64,000 nucleotides of DNA from G965197675 sp965197675 (lineage in GTDB: Bacteria; Chloroflexota; Dehalococcoidia; Plut-88900). Positions 27,155-35,146 of the stretch are shown one piece after another. Numbering within the stretch: position 1 is the stretch's first letter; each line of letters begins with the position of its first letter. Where the stretch lies: contig OZ240221.1 of the NCBI GenBank assembly GCA_965197675.1, positions 2,604,001 to 2,668,000 of the forward strand. Reading direction: 5' to 3'. The notes beneath the pieces are model-generated. The model had not been told where the DNA came from, did not search any database, and saw only the letters and a list, made by a program, of their open reading frames with translations. The translations under genes and the position numbers were made by a program.

Positions 27155-29545
27155 TTATCCACACTTGTTGTACCCACAGCCGCGGCACATGAAGCATCCT
27201 TCCTGGAAGCTCAGCAGACTGTTGCACTCGGGACAACGTCCTGCGTAGTCTCCATTGCCATTGCTGCTCGCCCCGTTGAATAGGCCTGGCTGGACTATCA
27301 CTTCTTTGGTGGCAGGTACCGCAGAGCCTTCACTCTCCGATTCGATGTTCCGGCTCAAAGCCAAGGCTACCGCGTCGGGTCCTGAGCGAACCATCTCACC
27401 GCCACCGTTCCACGATGGGCAGCAAGTGATACCCCTCAGCTGATGTATTACCGCTTCCGGGTCGATTCCAGAACGAAGGGTCAATGAGACCAGTCGAGAG
27501 ATGGCCTCTAGCTGAGCTGAGTCGCATCCGCCCGCCTTGCCCAGATTGGAGAACACCTCGAAGGGGCGATTGGCCTCATCGAAGTTAATGGTGATATACA
27601 TGTTGCCATGACCGGTGTGGACCTTCTCAGTTATGCCTCTTACTTGCGATGGGCGCTTTCTAGGAGTGGGAGGTGCAGGCGTCTCCGAAACCCCTCCGTC
27701 TCGCGCTTCCTCAGTCTGACCGGTGGACAGGACCTGGTTGCTCTTGCTGCCGTCTCGATATATGGTCACACCCTTGCAACCCTCCGTATAGGCCAGCATG
27801 TACACTTCCCGCACTTCTTCTACGGTGGCGCTGTTGGAGAAGTTGACTGTCTTGGACACGGCATTGTCGGTACTCTTTTGAAAGGCAGCCTGCATCCTGA
27901 CGTGCCACTTTGGGGTGATGTCATGGGAGGTTACGAACAGATCCTGCACCCATTCGGGCACCTCTTCCATTCCTCTCACACTTCCTCGCTTTGCCAACTC
28001 TTCCATCAACTCCCGGCTGTAGAAACCCTCTCTCTTGGCTACGGCTTCCAGGTAGGGATTCACCTCAACCAGCCGTGTGCCGTCCATCACGGTTCGGACG
28101 TAGCTCAAGGCGAAGAGAGGCTCGATTCCGCTGGAGCAGTTGGCAATTATGCTAATAGTACCTGTGGGAGCGATAGTGGTTCTTGTAGAGTTCCGAAGAA
28201 GTCTAGCGCCCAGGGAGCCTTTGGAACCGTATACCGAGTCTTCCCACTCAGGGAACGCACCCCTAATCTCTGCCAACCCCTCGGAGGCATCGGCGGCGGC
28301 GTTGTTGATGAACTCCATTACCTTTTCGCCCAAGTCGAGGGCCTCTTGAGAATCGTAGGGCACTCCCATGAGGATGAGCATGTCAGCCCAGCCCATGACT
28401 CCCAGCCCTATGCGTCGAATGTTCTTGGAGGTCTCTTCGATCTGAGGAATGGGGTAGCGGTTCATAGTAACGACGTTATCCAGGAAATGAACGCACAGCC
28501 CTACTGTCTTCTTCAGCTTCTCCCAATCAATGGTGGGGGTATCCTCTGTCTGTGCGACAAACTTGGCCAGGTTGATGGACCCCAGATTACAAGAGTCGTA
28601 TGGGTAGAGGGGCTGCTCTCCGCAGGGGTTAGTGGCCATGATGGGCCCTCGTTCGGGCACGGGATTAGAGCGGTCATCGTTCATGCGATCGATGAAGATT
28701 ATCCCTGGATCACCTGTCTTCCACGCACTCTCCACCATGTCATCGAACACCTCTCTGGCCCTGAGCTTCTTCTCTGGCTCTCCAGTACGAGGGTTGATTA
28801 GGGTGTACTCCTCGTCCTTTTCCACGGCCTTCATGAAATCCTCGGTGACAGCCACAGAGATGTTGAAGTTCTGGAGAGAAAGATCATCGTCTTTGGCGTG
28901 GATAAACTTCATCACATCGGGGTGTTGGACGCTGAGGATGCCCATGTTGGCGCCTCGACGAGTGCCTCCCTGCTTTACCACGTCAGTGGAAGTATCGAAG
29001 ATGCGGATGAAGGAGACGGGGCCGCTGGCGATGCCCCCCGTAGAGCCTACTCTATCGCTTTCTGGGCGCAGGTTAGAGAAGGAAAAGCCTGTCCCGCCTC
29101 CGCTCTTGTGTATGATAGCGGTGTATTTAGCCGCCTCGAATATACCCTCGATGGAATCGGGCACGTCGAGAACGAAGCAGGCGGAAAGCTGCTGTAACTC
29201 CCGGCCGGCATTCATGAGGGTGGGAGAGTTGGGCATGAACTCGTTGAGGGCCATCATCTGGTAGAACTGCCTCGTCAATTCCTCTACCTGGGATTCGGTT
29301 CCACCGTGTTGGAGGTCGCCCTCGGCGATGTTTCCAGCTACTCGGCGAAAGAGCTGCTCTGGCTCCTCGATGACATTTCCTTTCATGTCCTTGGCCAAGT
29401 AGCGACGATTGAGCACGGCCATGGCGTTGTCCGATACCAAGGGGCCGCCAGCTAGGTTGCGGCCGTGTACCCCTTTGGACAAGCCCAGGATACCCGTGTA
29501 CCGAGGATTGAATCTGATTTTGGGATTGGTATAAAGGCTAGTCAT
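27155..29545 (-). CDS. nrdJ: Adenosylcobalamin-dependent (class II) ribonucleotide reductase
   Basis: Makes deoxyribonucleotides using an adenosylcobalamin radical. 796 residues. The active-site segments NPCGEQPLYPYDSCNLGSIN and TIAPTGTISIIANCSSGIEP are class II signatures. The C-terminal tail has a Cys-rich zinc ribbon (CPECN...CFMCRGCGYNKCG) used for reductant exchange, with LTLRSGIDPEAVIHQLRGITCCP just before it. Lies 89 bases downstream of nrdR on the same strand. No nrdB-like small subunit is present. Cobalamin dependence is consistent with other B12-type proteins (39.7 kb) in the window. Confidence 0.95.
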   Translation of the reverse strand: MTSLYTNPKIRFNPRYTGILGLSKGVHGRNLAGGPLVSDNAMAVLNRRYLAKDMKGNVIEEPEQLFRRVAGNIAEGDLQHGGTESQVEELTRQFYQMMALNEFMPNSPTLMNAGRELQQLSACFVLDVPDSIEGIFEAAKYTAIIHKSGGGTGFSFSNLRPESDRVGSTGGIASGPVSFIRIFDTSTDVVKQGGTRRGANMGILSVQHPDVMKFIHAKDDDLSLQNFNISVAVTEDFMKAVEKDEEYTLINPRTGEPEKKLRAREVFDDMVESAWKTGDPGIIFIDRMNDDRSNPVPERGPIMATNPCGEQPLYPYDSCNLGSINLAKFVAQTEDTPTIDWEKLKKTVGLCVHFLDNVVTMNRYPIPQIEETSKNIRRIGLGVMGWADMLILMGVPYDSQEALDLGEKVMEFINNAAADASEGLAEIRGAFPEWEDSVYGSKGSLGARLLRNSTRTTIAPTGTISIIANCSSGIEPLFALSYVRTVMDGTRLVEVNPYLEAVAKREGFYSRELMEELAKRGSVRGMEEVPEWVQDLFVTSHDITPKWHVRMQAAFQKSTDNAVSKTVNFSNSATVEEVREVYMLAYTEGCKGVTIYRDGSKSNQVLSTGQTEEARDGGVSETPAPPTPRKRPSQVRGITEKVHTGHGNMYITINFDEANRPFEVFSNLGKAGGCDSAQLEAISRLVSLTLRSGIDPEAVIHQLRGITCCPSWNGGGEMVRSGPDAVALALSRNIESESEGSAVPATKEVIVQPGLFNGASSNGNGDYAGRCPECNSLLSFQEGCFMCRGCGYNKCG

Positions 29546-29634
29546 CCCCCACCCACTTGATTTCTAGAGCTGGTTTCTCAACTGATTAGTAGACAAATAA
29601 ACATAGAGAATACTAAATAGAAAGCATGTCCTCC

Positions 29635-30183
29635 TTATATACCGGCCTTGCGGCCGCGACCACGCCTCTCTCGGGGCAATGGCCCATCCTCTTGCATGAG
29701 CAGAGGCATCTGTGCCGATGGGGCCTCCACCCCTTTCCCCGACTCCAACAGGAAGTCCACCTCGCTCTTAAAGGTCTCTGCATCGGCGAAGTCACGGTAC
29801 ACACTGGCAAACCTGATGTATGCCACCCGGTCCAACTCCTTCAGTTGGCTCATCACCATCTCGCCGATGATACCGCTGGGTATCTCTACCTTGCCCAGCT
29901 TCTGGAGCTTTGCCTCTATCTCTTCTACCACTTTGTCGATCGTACCTGTGGGCAAGGGGCGCTTGGCGCATGCCTTGCGCAGCCCAGACGCTAGTTTGGC
30001 CCTGTTAAACTCCTCCCGGCGGCCATCGTTCTTGATGACGTACAGAGCCGTTGTCTGGGTTCGCTCCATAGTGGTGAAACGGAGGCTACACCGGAGGCAC
30101 TCTCTGCGACGGCGCACGGCATTATCGACGTCTCTAGAATCGATTACCTTAGTATCTTGACTGTCGCAGAAGGGGCATCTCAT
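29635..30183 (-). CDS. nrdR: Transcriptional repressor NrdR
   Basis: Zinc-ribbon/ATP-cone repressor of ribonucleotide reductase genes. The zinc ribbon MRCPFCDSQDTKVIDSR...CLRCSLRFTT starts the protein, followed by the ATP-cone (VIKNDGRREEFNRAKLASGLRKAC). I took the ATG at 30183, preceded by AGAGGG, instead of 30234, which would place an extra 17 residues over the promoter. The C-terminus carries a basic tail (RERRGRGRKAG) beyond the usual NrdR length. It is the first gene of nrdR-nrdJ, and its own promoter region holds candidate NrdR sites. Confidence 0.95.
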   Translation of the reverse strand: MRCPFCDSQDTKVIDSRDVDNAVRRRRECLRCSLRFTTMERTQTTALYVIKNDGRREEFNRAKLASGLRKACAKRPLPTGTIDKVVEEIEAKLQKLGKVEIPSGIIGEMVMSQLKELDRVAYIRFASVYRDFADAETFKSEVDFLLESGKGVEAPSAQMPLLMQEDGPLPRERRGRGRKAGI

Positions 30184-30211
30184 GCGATTAAAACCCTCTA
30201 AGAGATAGAAA

Positions 30212-30265
30212 ACCACAACATTTAGTGGTGTCACAACATATTACCACAAGATGATGCGTTGTCAA
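30212..30265 (-). promoter_or_regulatory. nrdR-nrdJ promoter with candidate NrdR boxes
   Basis: On the minus strand TTGACA (30260-30265) and TAATAT (30238-30243) are 16 bases apart, giving a start near 30231. A palindromic site ACCAC-N8-GTGGT (30212-30229) lies just downstream of that start and matches 11 of 16 positions of the NrdR consensus; a second, weaker copy of its ATGTTGTG half overlaps the -10 element, 21 bases away (two helical turns). This is where a repressor would block RNA polymerase. Autoregulation is inferred, not shown. Confidence 0.6.
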
Positions 30266-30310
30266 GGGGTCTTCAGGTTTATTTTAAAGGGGTTTTCTCC
30301 GGATACAGTT

Positions 30311-30340
30311 AGGCCGCTCCGATGAACATCGGAGCGGCCT
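30311..30340. repeat. Perfect 14-bp inverted repeat
   Basis: Two 14-base arms (30311-30324 and 30327-30340) are exact reverse complements with a two-base centre, giving a very stable hairpin on either strand. No T run follows on either side, so it is a weak candidate for an intrinsic terminator; it may also be a protein-binding palindrome. Confidence 0.5.
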
Positions 30341-30439
30341 CAAACTAAACCTCGAGAGACCCAGTAGCCTTCCGGCGTTGGGTGGGCATCACTGTATATA
30401 ACCGTCAAAATCTCCCGCCTAGAGCCTAACTAGCCCGAT

Positions 30440-30720
30440 CACGGAGGACGCCTTGTGCTAGTGGGTGTTGCAAAGGGGCGATTCCCCTTGGCCTGGGACC
30501 CTGTCCCAAAAGTCCACACGGAGGGAATCCAGAGAGACGCGTTCCTCCGGCAGGGGGTTGGGGGCTGTGCCCCCACACATACAAAAACTTACTGGGGTGG
30601 GCGGGGAGGGGAAAGACCACGCTTGCTATTCCTTGAACGGCACGAGTTCTTGTTTCAATAGTCACGCCCCCGTGGTGATCGGCATACCCTTCTAATACCT
30701 TACCGGCCTCCTTCACCCCA
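30440..30720. repeat. Dispersed intergenic repeat, copy 1
   Basis: Shares ordered blocks with 54318-54720 and 56090-56230: a CCTGTCCC...GGGAATCCA block, a GGCAGGGGG...GTGCCCCCAC block, and a CAAAAAC...GGGTGGG block near 30580-30610. No protein is encoded. It fills most of the gap between nrdR and ftsZ; a CCTGC-TACAG-GCAGG hairpin lies just beyond (about 30727-30741). Members may be remnants of a non-autonomous mobile repeat. Confidence 0.6.
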
Positions 30721-30792
30721 GGCCCACCTGCTACAGGCAGGCTCCAACCAGGTCTTGCCTATCATTTAGGTGAGGAATCTAAGACCAGGGAG

Positions 30793-31953
30793 CTACTTGA
30801 AGCCTTGTCCTTCCCCGTTTTCTCCTCGTCGTCTTGTAAAGATAGGCACTCCCATATCAAGACTGTGCTGGTACAGATTAGAGGAAGAGACCGGAGACTC
30901 TTTCACCTCTTCAGTGTGATCTACCCGAAATCTTCGGTACTCTCTGCTCAAGGCCTGGGCCATGGGGTCATGGGCAAGGCCCGTGGCTATCAAGGTTATG
31001 CGGACCTGGCCATCCAGCGTTGCATCATTCACCACGCCGAAAATCTTCTCGGCCTCGGGGTTGACTGACTCCCCTATCAACTCGGCGATGTGGTTGACCT
31101 CTCTCAAAGTCAGATCATGACCGCCACTGATGTTGAAGAGTACTCCAGTAGCTCCCGATATAGGAGTATCTAGCAGGGGTGATGAAAGTACGGCTTCCAC
31201 GGCTTCTTTCACCTTGTCATCTCCACTGCCAGAACCGATGGACATAAGGGCGTGGCCAGAGTTGGACATAATGCTTTTCACGTCTGCGAAGTCTACGTTG
31301 ATCTCACCCGGCACCATTATTACGTCAGCGATAGCCTGTATCCCCTGGAGCAACACATCGTCCACCATCTTGAAGGAATCCATCACTGAGAGGTCGGTGT
31401 CGATGGACTCCAAGAGACGGTCATTGCTTATCGTTACCAAGGTGTCCACTTTGTCCGTGAGCTGGCGGATCCCCTCTTCGGCTATTCTTCGGCGTTTGCT
31501 GCCCTCGAAGGTGAAGGGCTTGGTCACCACAGCCACGGTTATGGCCCCTGCGGATCTGGCTATCCTGGAGATCACCGGGGCAGCTCCAGTGCCGGTGCCC
31601 CCACCCATACCGGCGGCTATGAATACCATGTCCGCTCCATTTATGGACTTTAGCAGTCTCTCTTGGTTCTCTTCAGCCGACTCTTCTCCCAGGTTCGGGT
31701 CGCCACCAACACCCAAACCCTTGGTGAGTTTGTCTCCTATCCTGATGCGATTGGGCATCTCTATCTTGTCGAGGGCCTGGGCATCGGTATTTACGCAGTA
31801 GAATTCAACACCCTTTATGCCCTCTTTATTCATTCGGGAGACGGCATTGGAACCACCACCCCCCACACCGATAATCTTGATAGAGGCTCGGATCCAGTCC
31901 TCTCCTTTTCTTCTGGTACGAGTTCGGGAACCATCCCTGGTCTTTCTCGGCAT
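30793..31953 (-). CDS. ftsZ: Cell division protein FtsZ
   Basis: Tubulin-like GTPase that forms the division ring. The GTP-binding signature MGGGTGTGAAP is present, with IGVGGGGSNAV at the N-terminus. The C-terminal conserved peptide that binds ring anchors is recognisable as MGVPIFTRRR. I chose the ATG at 31953 (MPRKTRDG), preceded by AAAGGA, over a GTG at 31983, giving 386 residues. Upstream are rsmH and mraZ; the murein-synthesis and FtsQ/FtsA/FtsW genes that usually sit between rsmH and ftsZ are absent. Confidence 0.97.
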   Translation of the reverse strand: MPRKTRDGSRTRTRRKGEDWIRASIKIIGVGGGGSNAVSRMNKEGIKGVEFYCVNTDAQALDKIEMPNRIRIGDKLTKGLGVGGDPNLGEESAEENQERLLKSINGADMVFIAAGMGGGTGTGAAPVISRIARSAGAITVAVVTKPFTFEGSKRRRIAEEGIRQLTDKVDTLVTISNDRLLESIDTDLSVMDSFKMVDDVLLQGIQAIADVIMVPGEINVDFADVKSIMSNSGHALMSIGSGSGDDKVKEAVEAVLSSPLLDTPISGATGVLFNISGGHDLTLREVNHIAELIGESVNPEAEKIFGVVNDATLDGQVRITLIATGLAHDPMAQALSREYRRFRVDHTEEVKESPVSSSNLYQHSLDMGVPIFTRRRGENGEGQGFK

Positions 31954-31992
31954 GGTACCATTCCTTTCACAGAAGCCTCTCACGGCTTCTGG

Positions 31993-32940
31993 CTATATTC
32001 GCTCTCCTACTCTAAGCTTGGCGCTTCTACTACGAGGGTTGGATTTCAACTCTTCAGTGCTGGGTGAAATGGCCTTTTTGGTAACCTGTTTCATGGTTGG
32101 TTTGTGGCCGCACACACACTCGGGGACCCCTGCTGGACAGATACACCAGCGAGACTCTAGTCTGAAGAACTCCTTGACTACGCGAGCTTCCAGAGAGTGG
32201 TAGGTGATGATGGCCAGCCTGCCTCCCAATACCAGGATATTTACGACCTGGGCCAAGGCCTCTTTGAGATTCTCCAATTCTCCGTTGACTGCTATTCTCA
32301 GGGCCTGGAAAGTCCTGGTAGCAGGATGAATGTGGCCTCCATAACCCTTGACCGCCTGCTTGATCACCTTGGCTAGCTCCATCGTGGTGCGAATGGGTCG
32401 GTTATCCACTATGGCCCGGGTTATCCGTCGGCTTTTGTGCTCTTGCCCATATTCCTTGATGGCTCGCTCCAACTCTTTTTCGGGCCAGGTATTCACCAAG
32501 TCTGCTGCAGACAATGCTTGTCCCTGTTCGAACCGCATGTCTAAAGGGCCTTCCAGCTGGAAGCTGAAACCTCGATCTGGCCGGTCCAGATGTCGAGAGG
32601 ACACCCCAAGATCGAACAGAATCCCATGAACAGGAATGAATTTCTCTCGAGTACAGGTCTCTCCTATCATTGAATAGCTGCCTACTACAGGCCGGAAAAC
32701 TTCGCGATAAGTCTCTAATCTCTCTTTGGCTATCTCAACGGCTGAAGAGTCTAGGTCTACGCCCAAGATTTCTCCAGCGGGCTGACATGCAGTGAGAATG
32801 GCTTCGGCGTGGCCTCCTTCACCCATGGTAGCGTCCACATATCTACCACCTGGCCTAACCTGGAGGGCTTCCAGGACCTCGGAGACCATGACAGGTAAAT
32901 GATGATAGTCTCTTTTCACTCTAACCGGTTCCCCCGCCAA
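31993..32940 (-). CDS. rsmH: 16S rRNA (cytosine1402-N4)-methyltransferase RsmH
   Basis: Methylates N4 of C1402 in 16S rRNA. The SAM-binding motif DATMGEGGHAEAIL, the family start HHLPVMVSEVLEAL, the FDLGVSSRHLDRPDRGFSF segment and LAIITYHSLEARVVKEFF are diagnostic. 315 residues. Its start overlaps the mraZ end by 20 bases, as in most mraZ-mraW pairs, and it is 39 bases from the chosen ftsZ start. The C-terminal region carries a CxCGH-like Cys cluster (CICPAGVPECVCGHK). Confidence 0.97.
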   Translation of the reverse strand: MAGEPVRVKRDYHHLPVMVSEVLEALQVRPGGRYVDATMGEGGHAEAILTACQPAGEILGVDLDSSAVEIAKERLETYREVFRPVVGSYSMIGETCTREKFIPVHGILFDLGVSSRHLDRPDRGFSFQLEGPLDMRFEQGQALSAADLVNTWPEKELERAIKEYGQEHKSRRITRAIVDNRPIRTTMELAKVIKQAVKGYGGHIHPATRTFQALRIAVNGELENLKEALAQVVNILVLGGRLAIITYHSLEARVVKEFFRLESRWCICPAGVPECVCGHKPTMKQVTKKAISPSTEELKSNPRSRSAKLRVGERI

Positions 32941-33352
32941 GGTTTTCGGCTATCTCGGCAGCCTTTTGTTCCATAGCTTCCTGCTCTCGTTCCCAACTCT
33001 CCTTGCTCCAAATCTCGATGTAGTTCCCCACCCCGGCTATGACGACGTCTTCCTCGATCTGGGAATATGCCTTCAATGGAGGCGGCAGATGGAGCCTTCC
33101 GAGACGATCCAAAGTCAGATTGAATGCGCTGGAAAATAGGAGCCGGTTGACAAGTCGAGAGCTGCTGCTGGTGGTAGGAAGGGCCGCATATTGCTGGGAG
33201 ATTTGGTCCCATTGGGTTACGGTGTAGGCCACTACGCACCTATCGTATCCGCGCGTGATTATGATGCCGTTGTGGTACTCGTCTCGGAATCTCGGCGGGA
33301 TGGTTACCCTATCCTTCTGATCTATCCTGTACTCATATACTCCTAAAAACAT
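32921..33352 (-). CDS. mraZ: Transcriptional regulator MraZ
   Basis: SpoVT/AbrB-like DNA-binding protein at the head of the division cluster. The family start MFLGVYEYRIDQKDRVTIPPRFRDE and the second half-repeat (LDRLGRLHLPPPLKAYSQI...VVIAGVGNYIEIWSKESWE) are clear. Length 143. In E. coli it represses its own promoter through TGGGN repeats; repeats of that kind lie just upstream here (33372-33396). Confidence 0.96.
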   Translation of the reverse strand: MFLGVYEYRIDQKDRVTIPPRFRDEYHNGIIITRGYDRCVVAYTVTQWDQISQQYAALPTTSSSSRLVNRLLFSSAFNLTLDRLGRLHLPPPLKAYSQIEEDVVIAGVGNYIEIWSKESWEREQEAMEQKAAEIAENLGGGTG

Positions 33353-33371
33353 GTGCCTACAATAAATATGT

Positions 33372-33396
33372 CCCCACTACCACCCACTATTATCCA
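33372..33396 (-). promoter_or_regulatory. MraZ operator: three direct repeats at 10-bp spacing
   Basis: On the minus strand TGGAT, TGGGT and TGGGG start exactly ten bases apart (33392-33396, 33382-33386, 33372-33376), 20-44 bases upstream of the mraZ ATG. The last two match the TGGGN-N5-TGGGN operator described for E. coli MraZ, and the first differs by one base. The region also lies between divergent mraZ and mog. Autorepression is inferred from the site and its position. Confidence 0.7.
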
Positions 33397-33499
33397 TACC
33401 CTAACACTAAATTGCCATTTGTCAACACTTCGCACTTTACAGTTGACGTTCGCCTGAGTCATCCCCCTACCTGTGCTATCATTAAATGGAGGTGGTGAA

Positions 33500-34024
33500 A
33501 TGGCTAAATTTAATTTGGGCATCCTTACCAGCAGCGATCTCGGTGCCAAGGGCGAAAGAGAAGACACCAGCGGAGCCAAAATTAAAAAGATGGCCGCCAT
33601 AATCGATGCCACCGTAGCCAAGTACCTCATTGTCGCCGATGATAAGGACGAGATAGTTCGCACTCTCACAGAGTGGTCCGATGGAGGACAGGTGGACCTG
33701 ATACTGACTACCGGGGGAACTGGACTGGGGCCTCGAGATGTTACACCCGATGCCACGCTTTCCATCATCGAGAAAGAGGTGCCAGGGTTACCTGAGGCTA
33801 TGCGAGCGGCAAGTCTAGGAAAGACGCCTTTGAGTATGCTGAGTCGGCAGGTGGCGGGAGTAAGAAATAAGTGCCTAATCATAAATCTGCCGGGAAGCCC
33901 CAGTGGAGTTCAGGACTGCCTGGAAGCCATCTTGCCCACCCTACCCCATGCTCTGGAGCTGCTAAAGGGCAAACCAACGGAACACAAACCTCACCACCAT
34001 TCCGCGCACCAGGCCCCCATCTAA
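33500..34024 (+). CDS. mog: Molybdopterin adenylyltransferase (Mog/MoaB family)
   Basis: Adenylates molybdopterin during molybdenum-cofactor synthesis. Motifs LILTTGGTGLGPRDVTPDAT and LINLPGSPSGVQDCLEAI are characteristic of the MogA/MoaB fold. Start taken at the ATG at 33500, with TGGAGGTGG five bases upstream, rather than a GTG at 33473; length 174. No other moa genes in the window. It is 13 bases upstream of trmD and may share its transcript. Family members differ in activity, so Mog versus MoaB is not settled. Confidence 0.85.
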   Translation: MAKFNLGILTSSDLGAKGEREDTSGAKIKKMAAIIDATVAKYLIVADDKDEIVRTLTEWSDGGQVDLILTTGGTGLGPRDVTPDATLSIIEKEVPGLPEAMRAASLGKTPLSMLSRQVAGVRNKCLIINLPGSPSGVQDCLEAILPTLPHALELLKGKPTEHKPHHHSAHQAPI

Positions 34025-34037
34025 TTCAATAGCGCCT

Positions 34038-34793
34038 ATGGATATCCACGTTCTGACTCTTTTCCCAGAGATGTTCGCCAGCCCCTTCGATCAAAGCATA
34101 GTTCACAGGGCGTTAGAGAGGGACTTGATAAATCTGCACCTCCACAACATACGAGACTACGCTCAGGACAAGCATAAGGTCACCGACGATTACACTTTCG
34201 GTGGCGGGCCAGGGATGGTGATGAAGCCAGAGCCAATCTTCGAGGCCGTGTATGCCATCAAAGCAGAGCACAAGCTCTATGAAGATCCCACCGCAGTGCT
34301 TCTCTCTCCCAGAGGCAGGGTCTACAACCAGCAGATAGCCCAGGAGTTGTCCCAGAGCCCGGTGCTGATTCTCATATGCGGACATTACGGGGGTGTAGAT
34401 GAAAGAGTGGCCTCACATCTGGCCACAGATGAGATAAGCCTGGGCGATTACGTTCTAACCGGCGGCGAGTTGGCAGCCATGGTGGTTGTTGATTCGGTAG
34501 CGAGACTGGCGCCGGGAGTCCTGGGCTCTGCCGGGTCATTGGGGGATGAGTCCCACTCCAACGGTTTGCTTCAATATCCTCAATATACCCGCCCAGCCGA
34601 ATATCAGAGTTGGAAGGTCCCTGACGTATTGTTGTCGGGTCATCACCAAGAGATAGATAAGTGGCGGCGACAGCAGTCGCTTCTTCAGACCTTAAAACGG
34701 CGCCCAGACCTGTTGAAAAACCTCCACCTGACTGATGAGGAGAAGGGATGGCTGGAAGAGGCTGATAGCAGTGCCCCAGGTGGATTTGAATAG
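34038..34793 (+). CDS. trmD: tRNA (guanine37-N1)-methyltransferase
   Basis: Methylates G37 of tRNAs with a G36, preventing frameshifts. SPOUT-fold signatures FGGGPGMVMKPEPI, LLSPRGR, LICGHYGGVDERV and the trefoil-knot segment EISLGDYVLTGGELAAMVVVDSVARL are all present; 251 residues. The usual partners rpsP, rimM and rplS are not here; it is next to mog and two tRNA genes instead. Confidence 0.97.
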   Translation: MDIHVLTLFPEMFASPFDQSIVHRALERDLINLHLHNIRDYAQDKHKVTDDYTFGGGPGMVMKPEPIFEAVYAIKAEHKLYEDPTAVLLSPRGRVYNQQIAQELSQSPVLILICGHYGGVDERVASHLATDEISLGDYVLTGGELAAMVVVDSVARLAPGVLGSAGSLGDESHSNGLLQYPQYTRPAEYQSWKVPDVLLSGHHQEIDKWRRQQSLLQTLKRRPDLLKNLHLTDEEKGWLEEADSSAPGGFE

Positions 34794-34848
34794 CAACTCA
34801 AGGCCTCAAATTCCCATCCAAGTATCATCCAAAACAGGTGATTTCTCC

Positions 34849-34877
34849 TTGCCCATTTTTCCCCATCATGCTAAAAT
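34849..34877 (+). promoter_or_regulatory. Candidate promoter for the tRNA genes
   Basis: TTGCCC (34849-34854) and TAAAAT (34872-34877) are 17 bases apart and end 24 bases before tRNA-His. Both differ from consensus (four and five of six match). The placement fits a stable RNA promoter driving tRNA-His and probably tRNA-Arg. Confidence 0.4.
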
Positions 34878-34900
34878 TTGCCCCATAATATTTTTCCTAT

Positions 34901-34974
34901 GGTGAGCGTCGCCTAGCGGTTAAGGCGCCAGGTTGTGGCCCTGGAGATCGAGGGTTCGAATCCCTTCGCTCACC
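34901..34974 (+). tRNA. tRNA-His (GTG)
   Basis: Full cloverleaf with anticodon GTG between CCAGG/CCTGG arms. The acceptor arm has eight pairs (34901-34908 with 34967-34974), which includes the extra G-1 paired with discriminator C73, the identity element of tRNA-His. CCA is encoded directly after (34975-34977). Confidence 0.97.
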
Positions 34975-35009
34975 CCAGAGGTGGTCCAACAGTTTCCGGG
35001 GGGACACAT

Positions 35010-35082
35010 GCGCCTGTAGCTCAGTGGATAGAGCATCGGTCTTCGGAACCGAGGGTCGGGGGTTCGAATCCCTTCAGGCGCG
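35010..35082 (+). tRNA. tRNA-Arg (TCG)
   Basis: Acceptor arm 35010-35016 pairs with 35075-35081, discriminator G35082. Anticodon arm TCGGT/ACCGA encloses the loop CTTCGGA, anticodon TCG, reading CGN arginine codons. T-arm GGGGG/CCCTT closes with two G-U pairs. No CCA is encoded, in contrast to tRNA-His 35 bases upstream, so it depends on the Cca enzyme. Confidence 0.95.
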
Positions 35083-35146
35083 CGGAATTTGGATCTTCAG
35101 CATAGGTTTAGCCAGCCTCAGCACCATTCTACCTAGGAGGACTTTC

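Noticed and set aside
27608..28801. 397-residue frame antisense to nrdJ
   Set aside because: No domain evidence; nrdJ occupies the region with clear active-site motifs.
29546..29634. Cobalamin riboswitch before nrdJ
   Set aside because: The gap is 89 bases, too short, and no B12-box was recognised.
35024..35146. N-terminal extension of the metallo-beta-lactamase frame
   Set aside because: It starts inside tRNA-Arg and lacks family similarity; the GTG at 35147 has a strong ribosome site.
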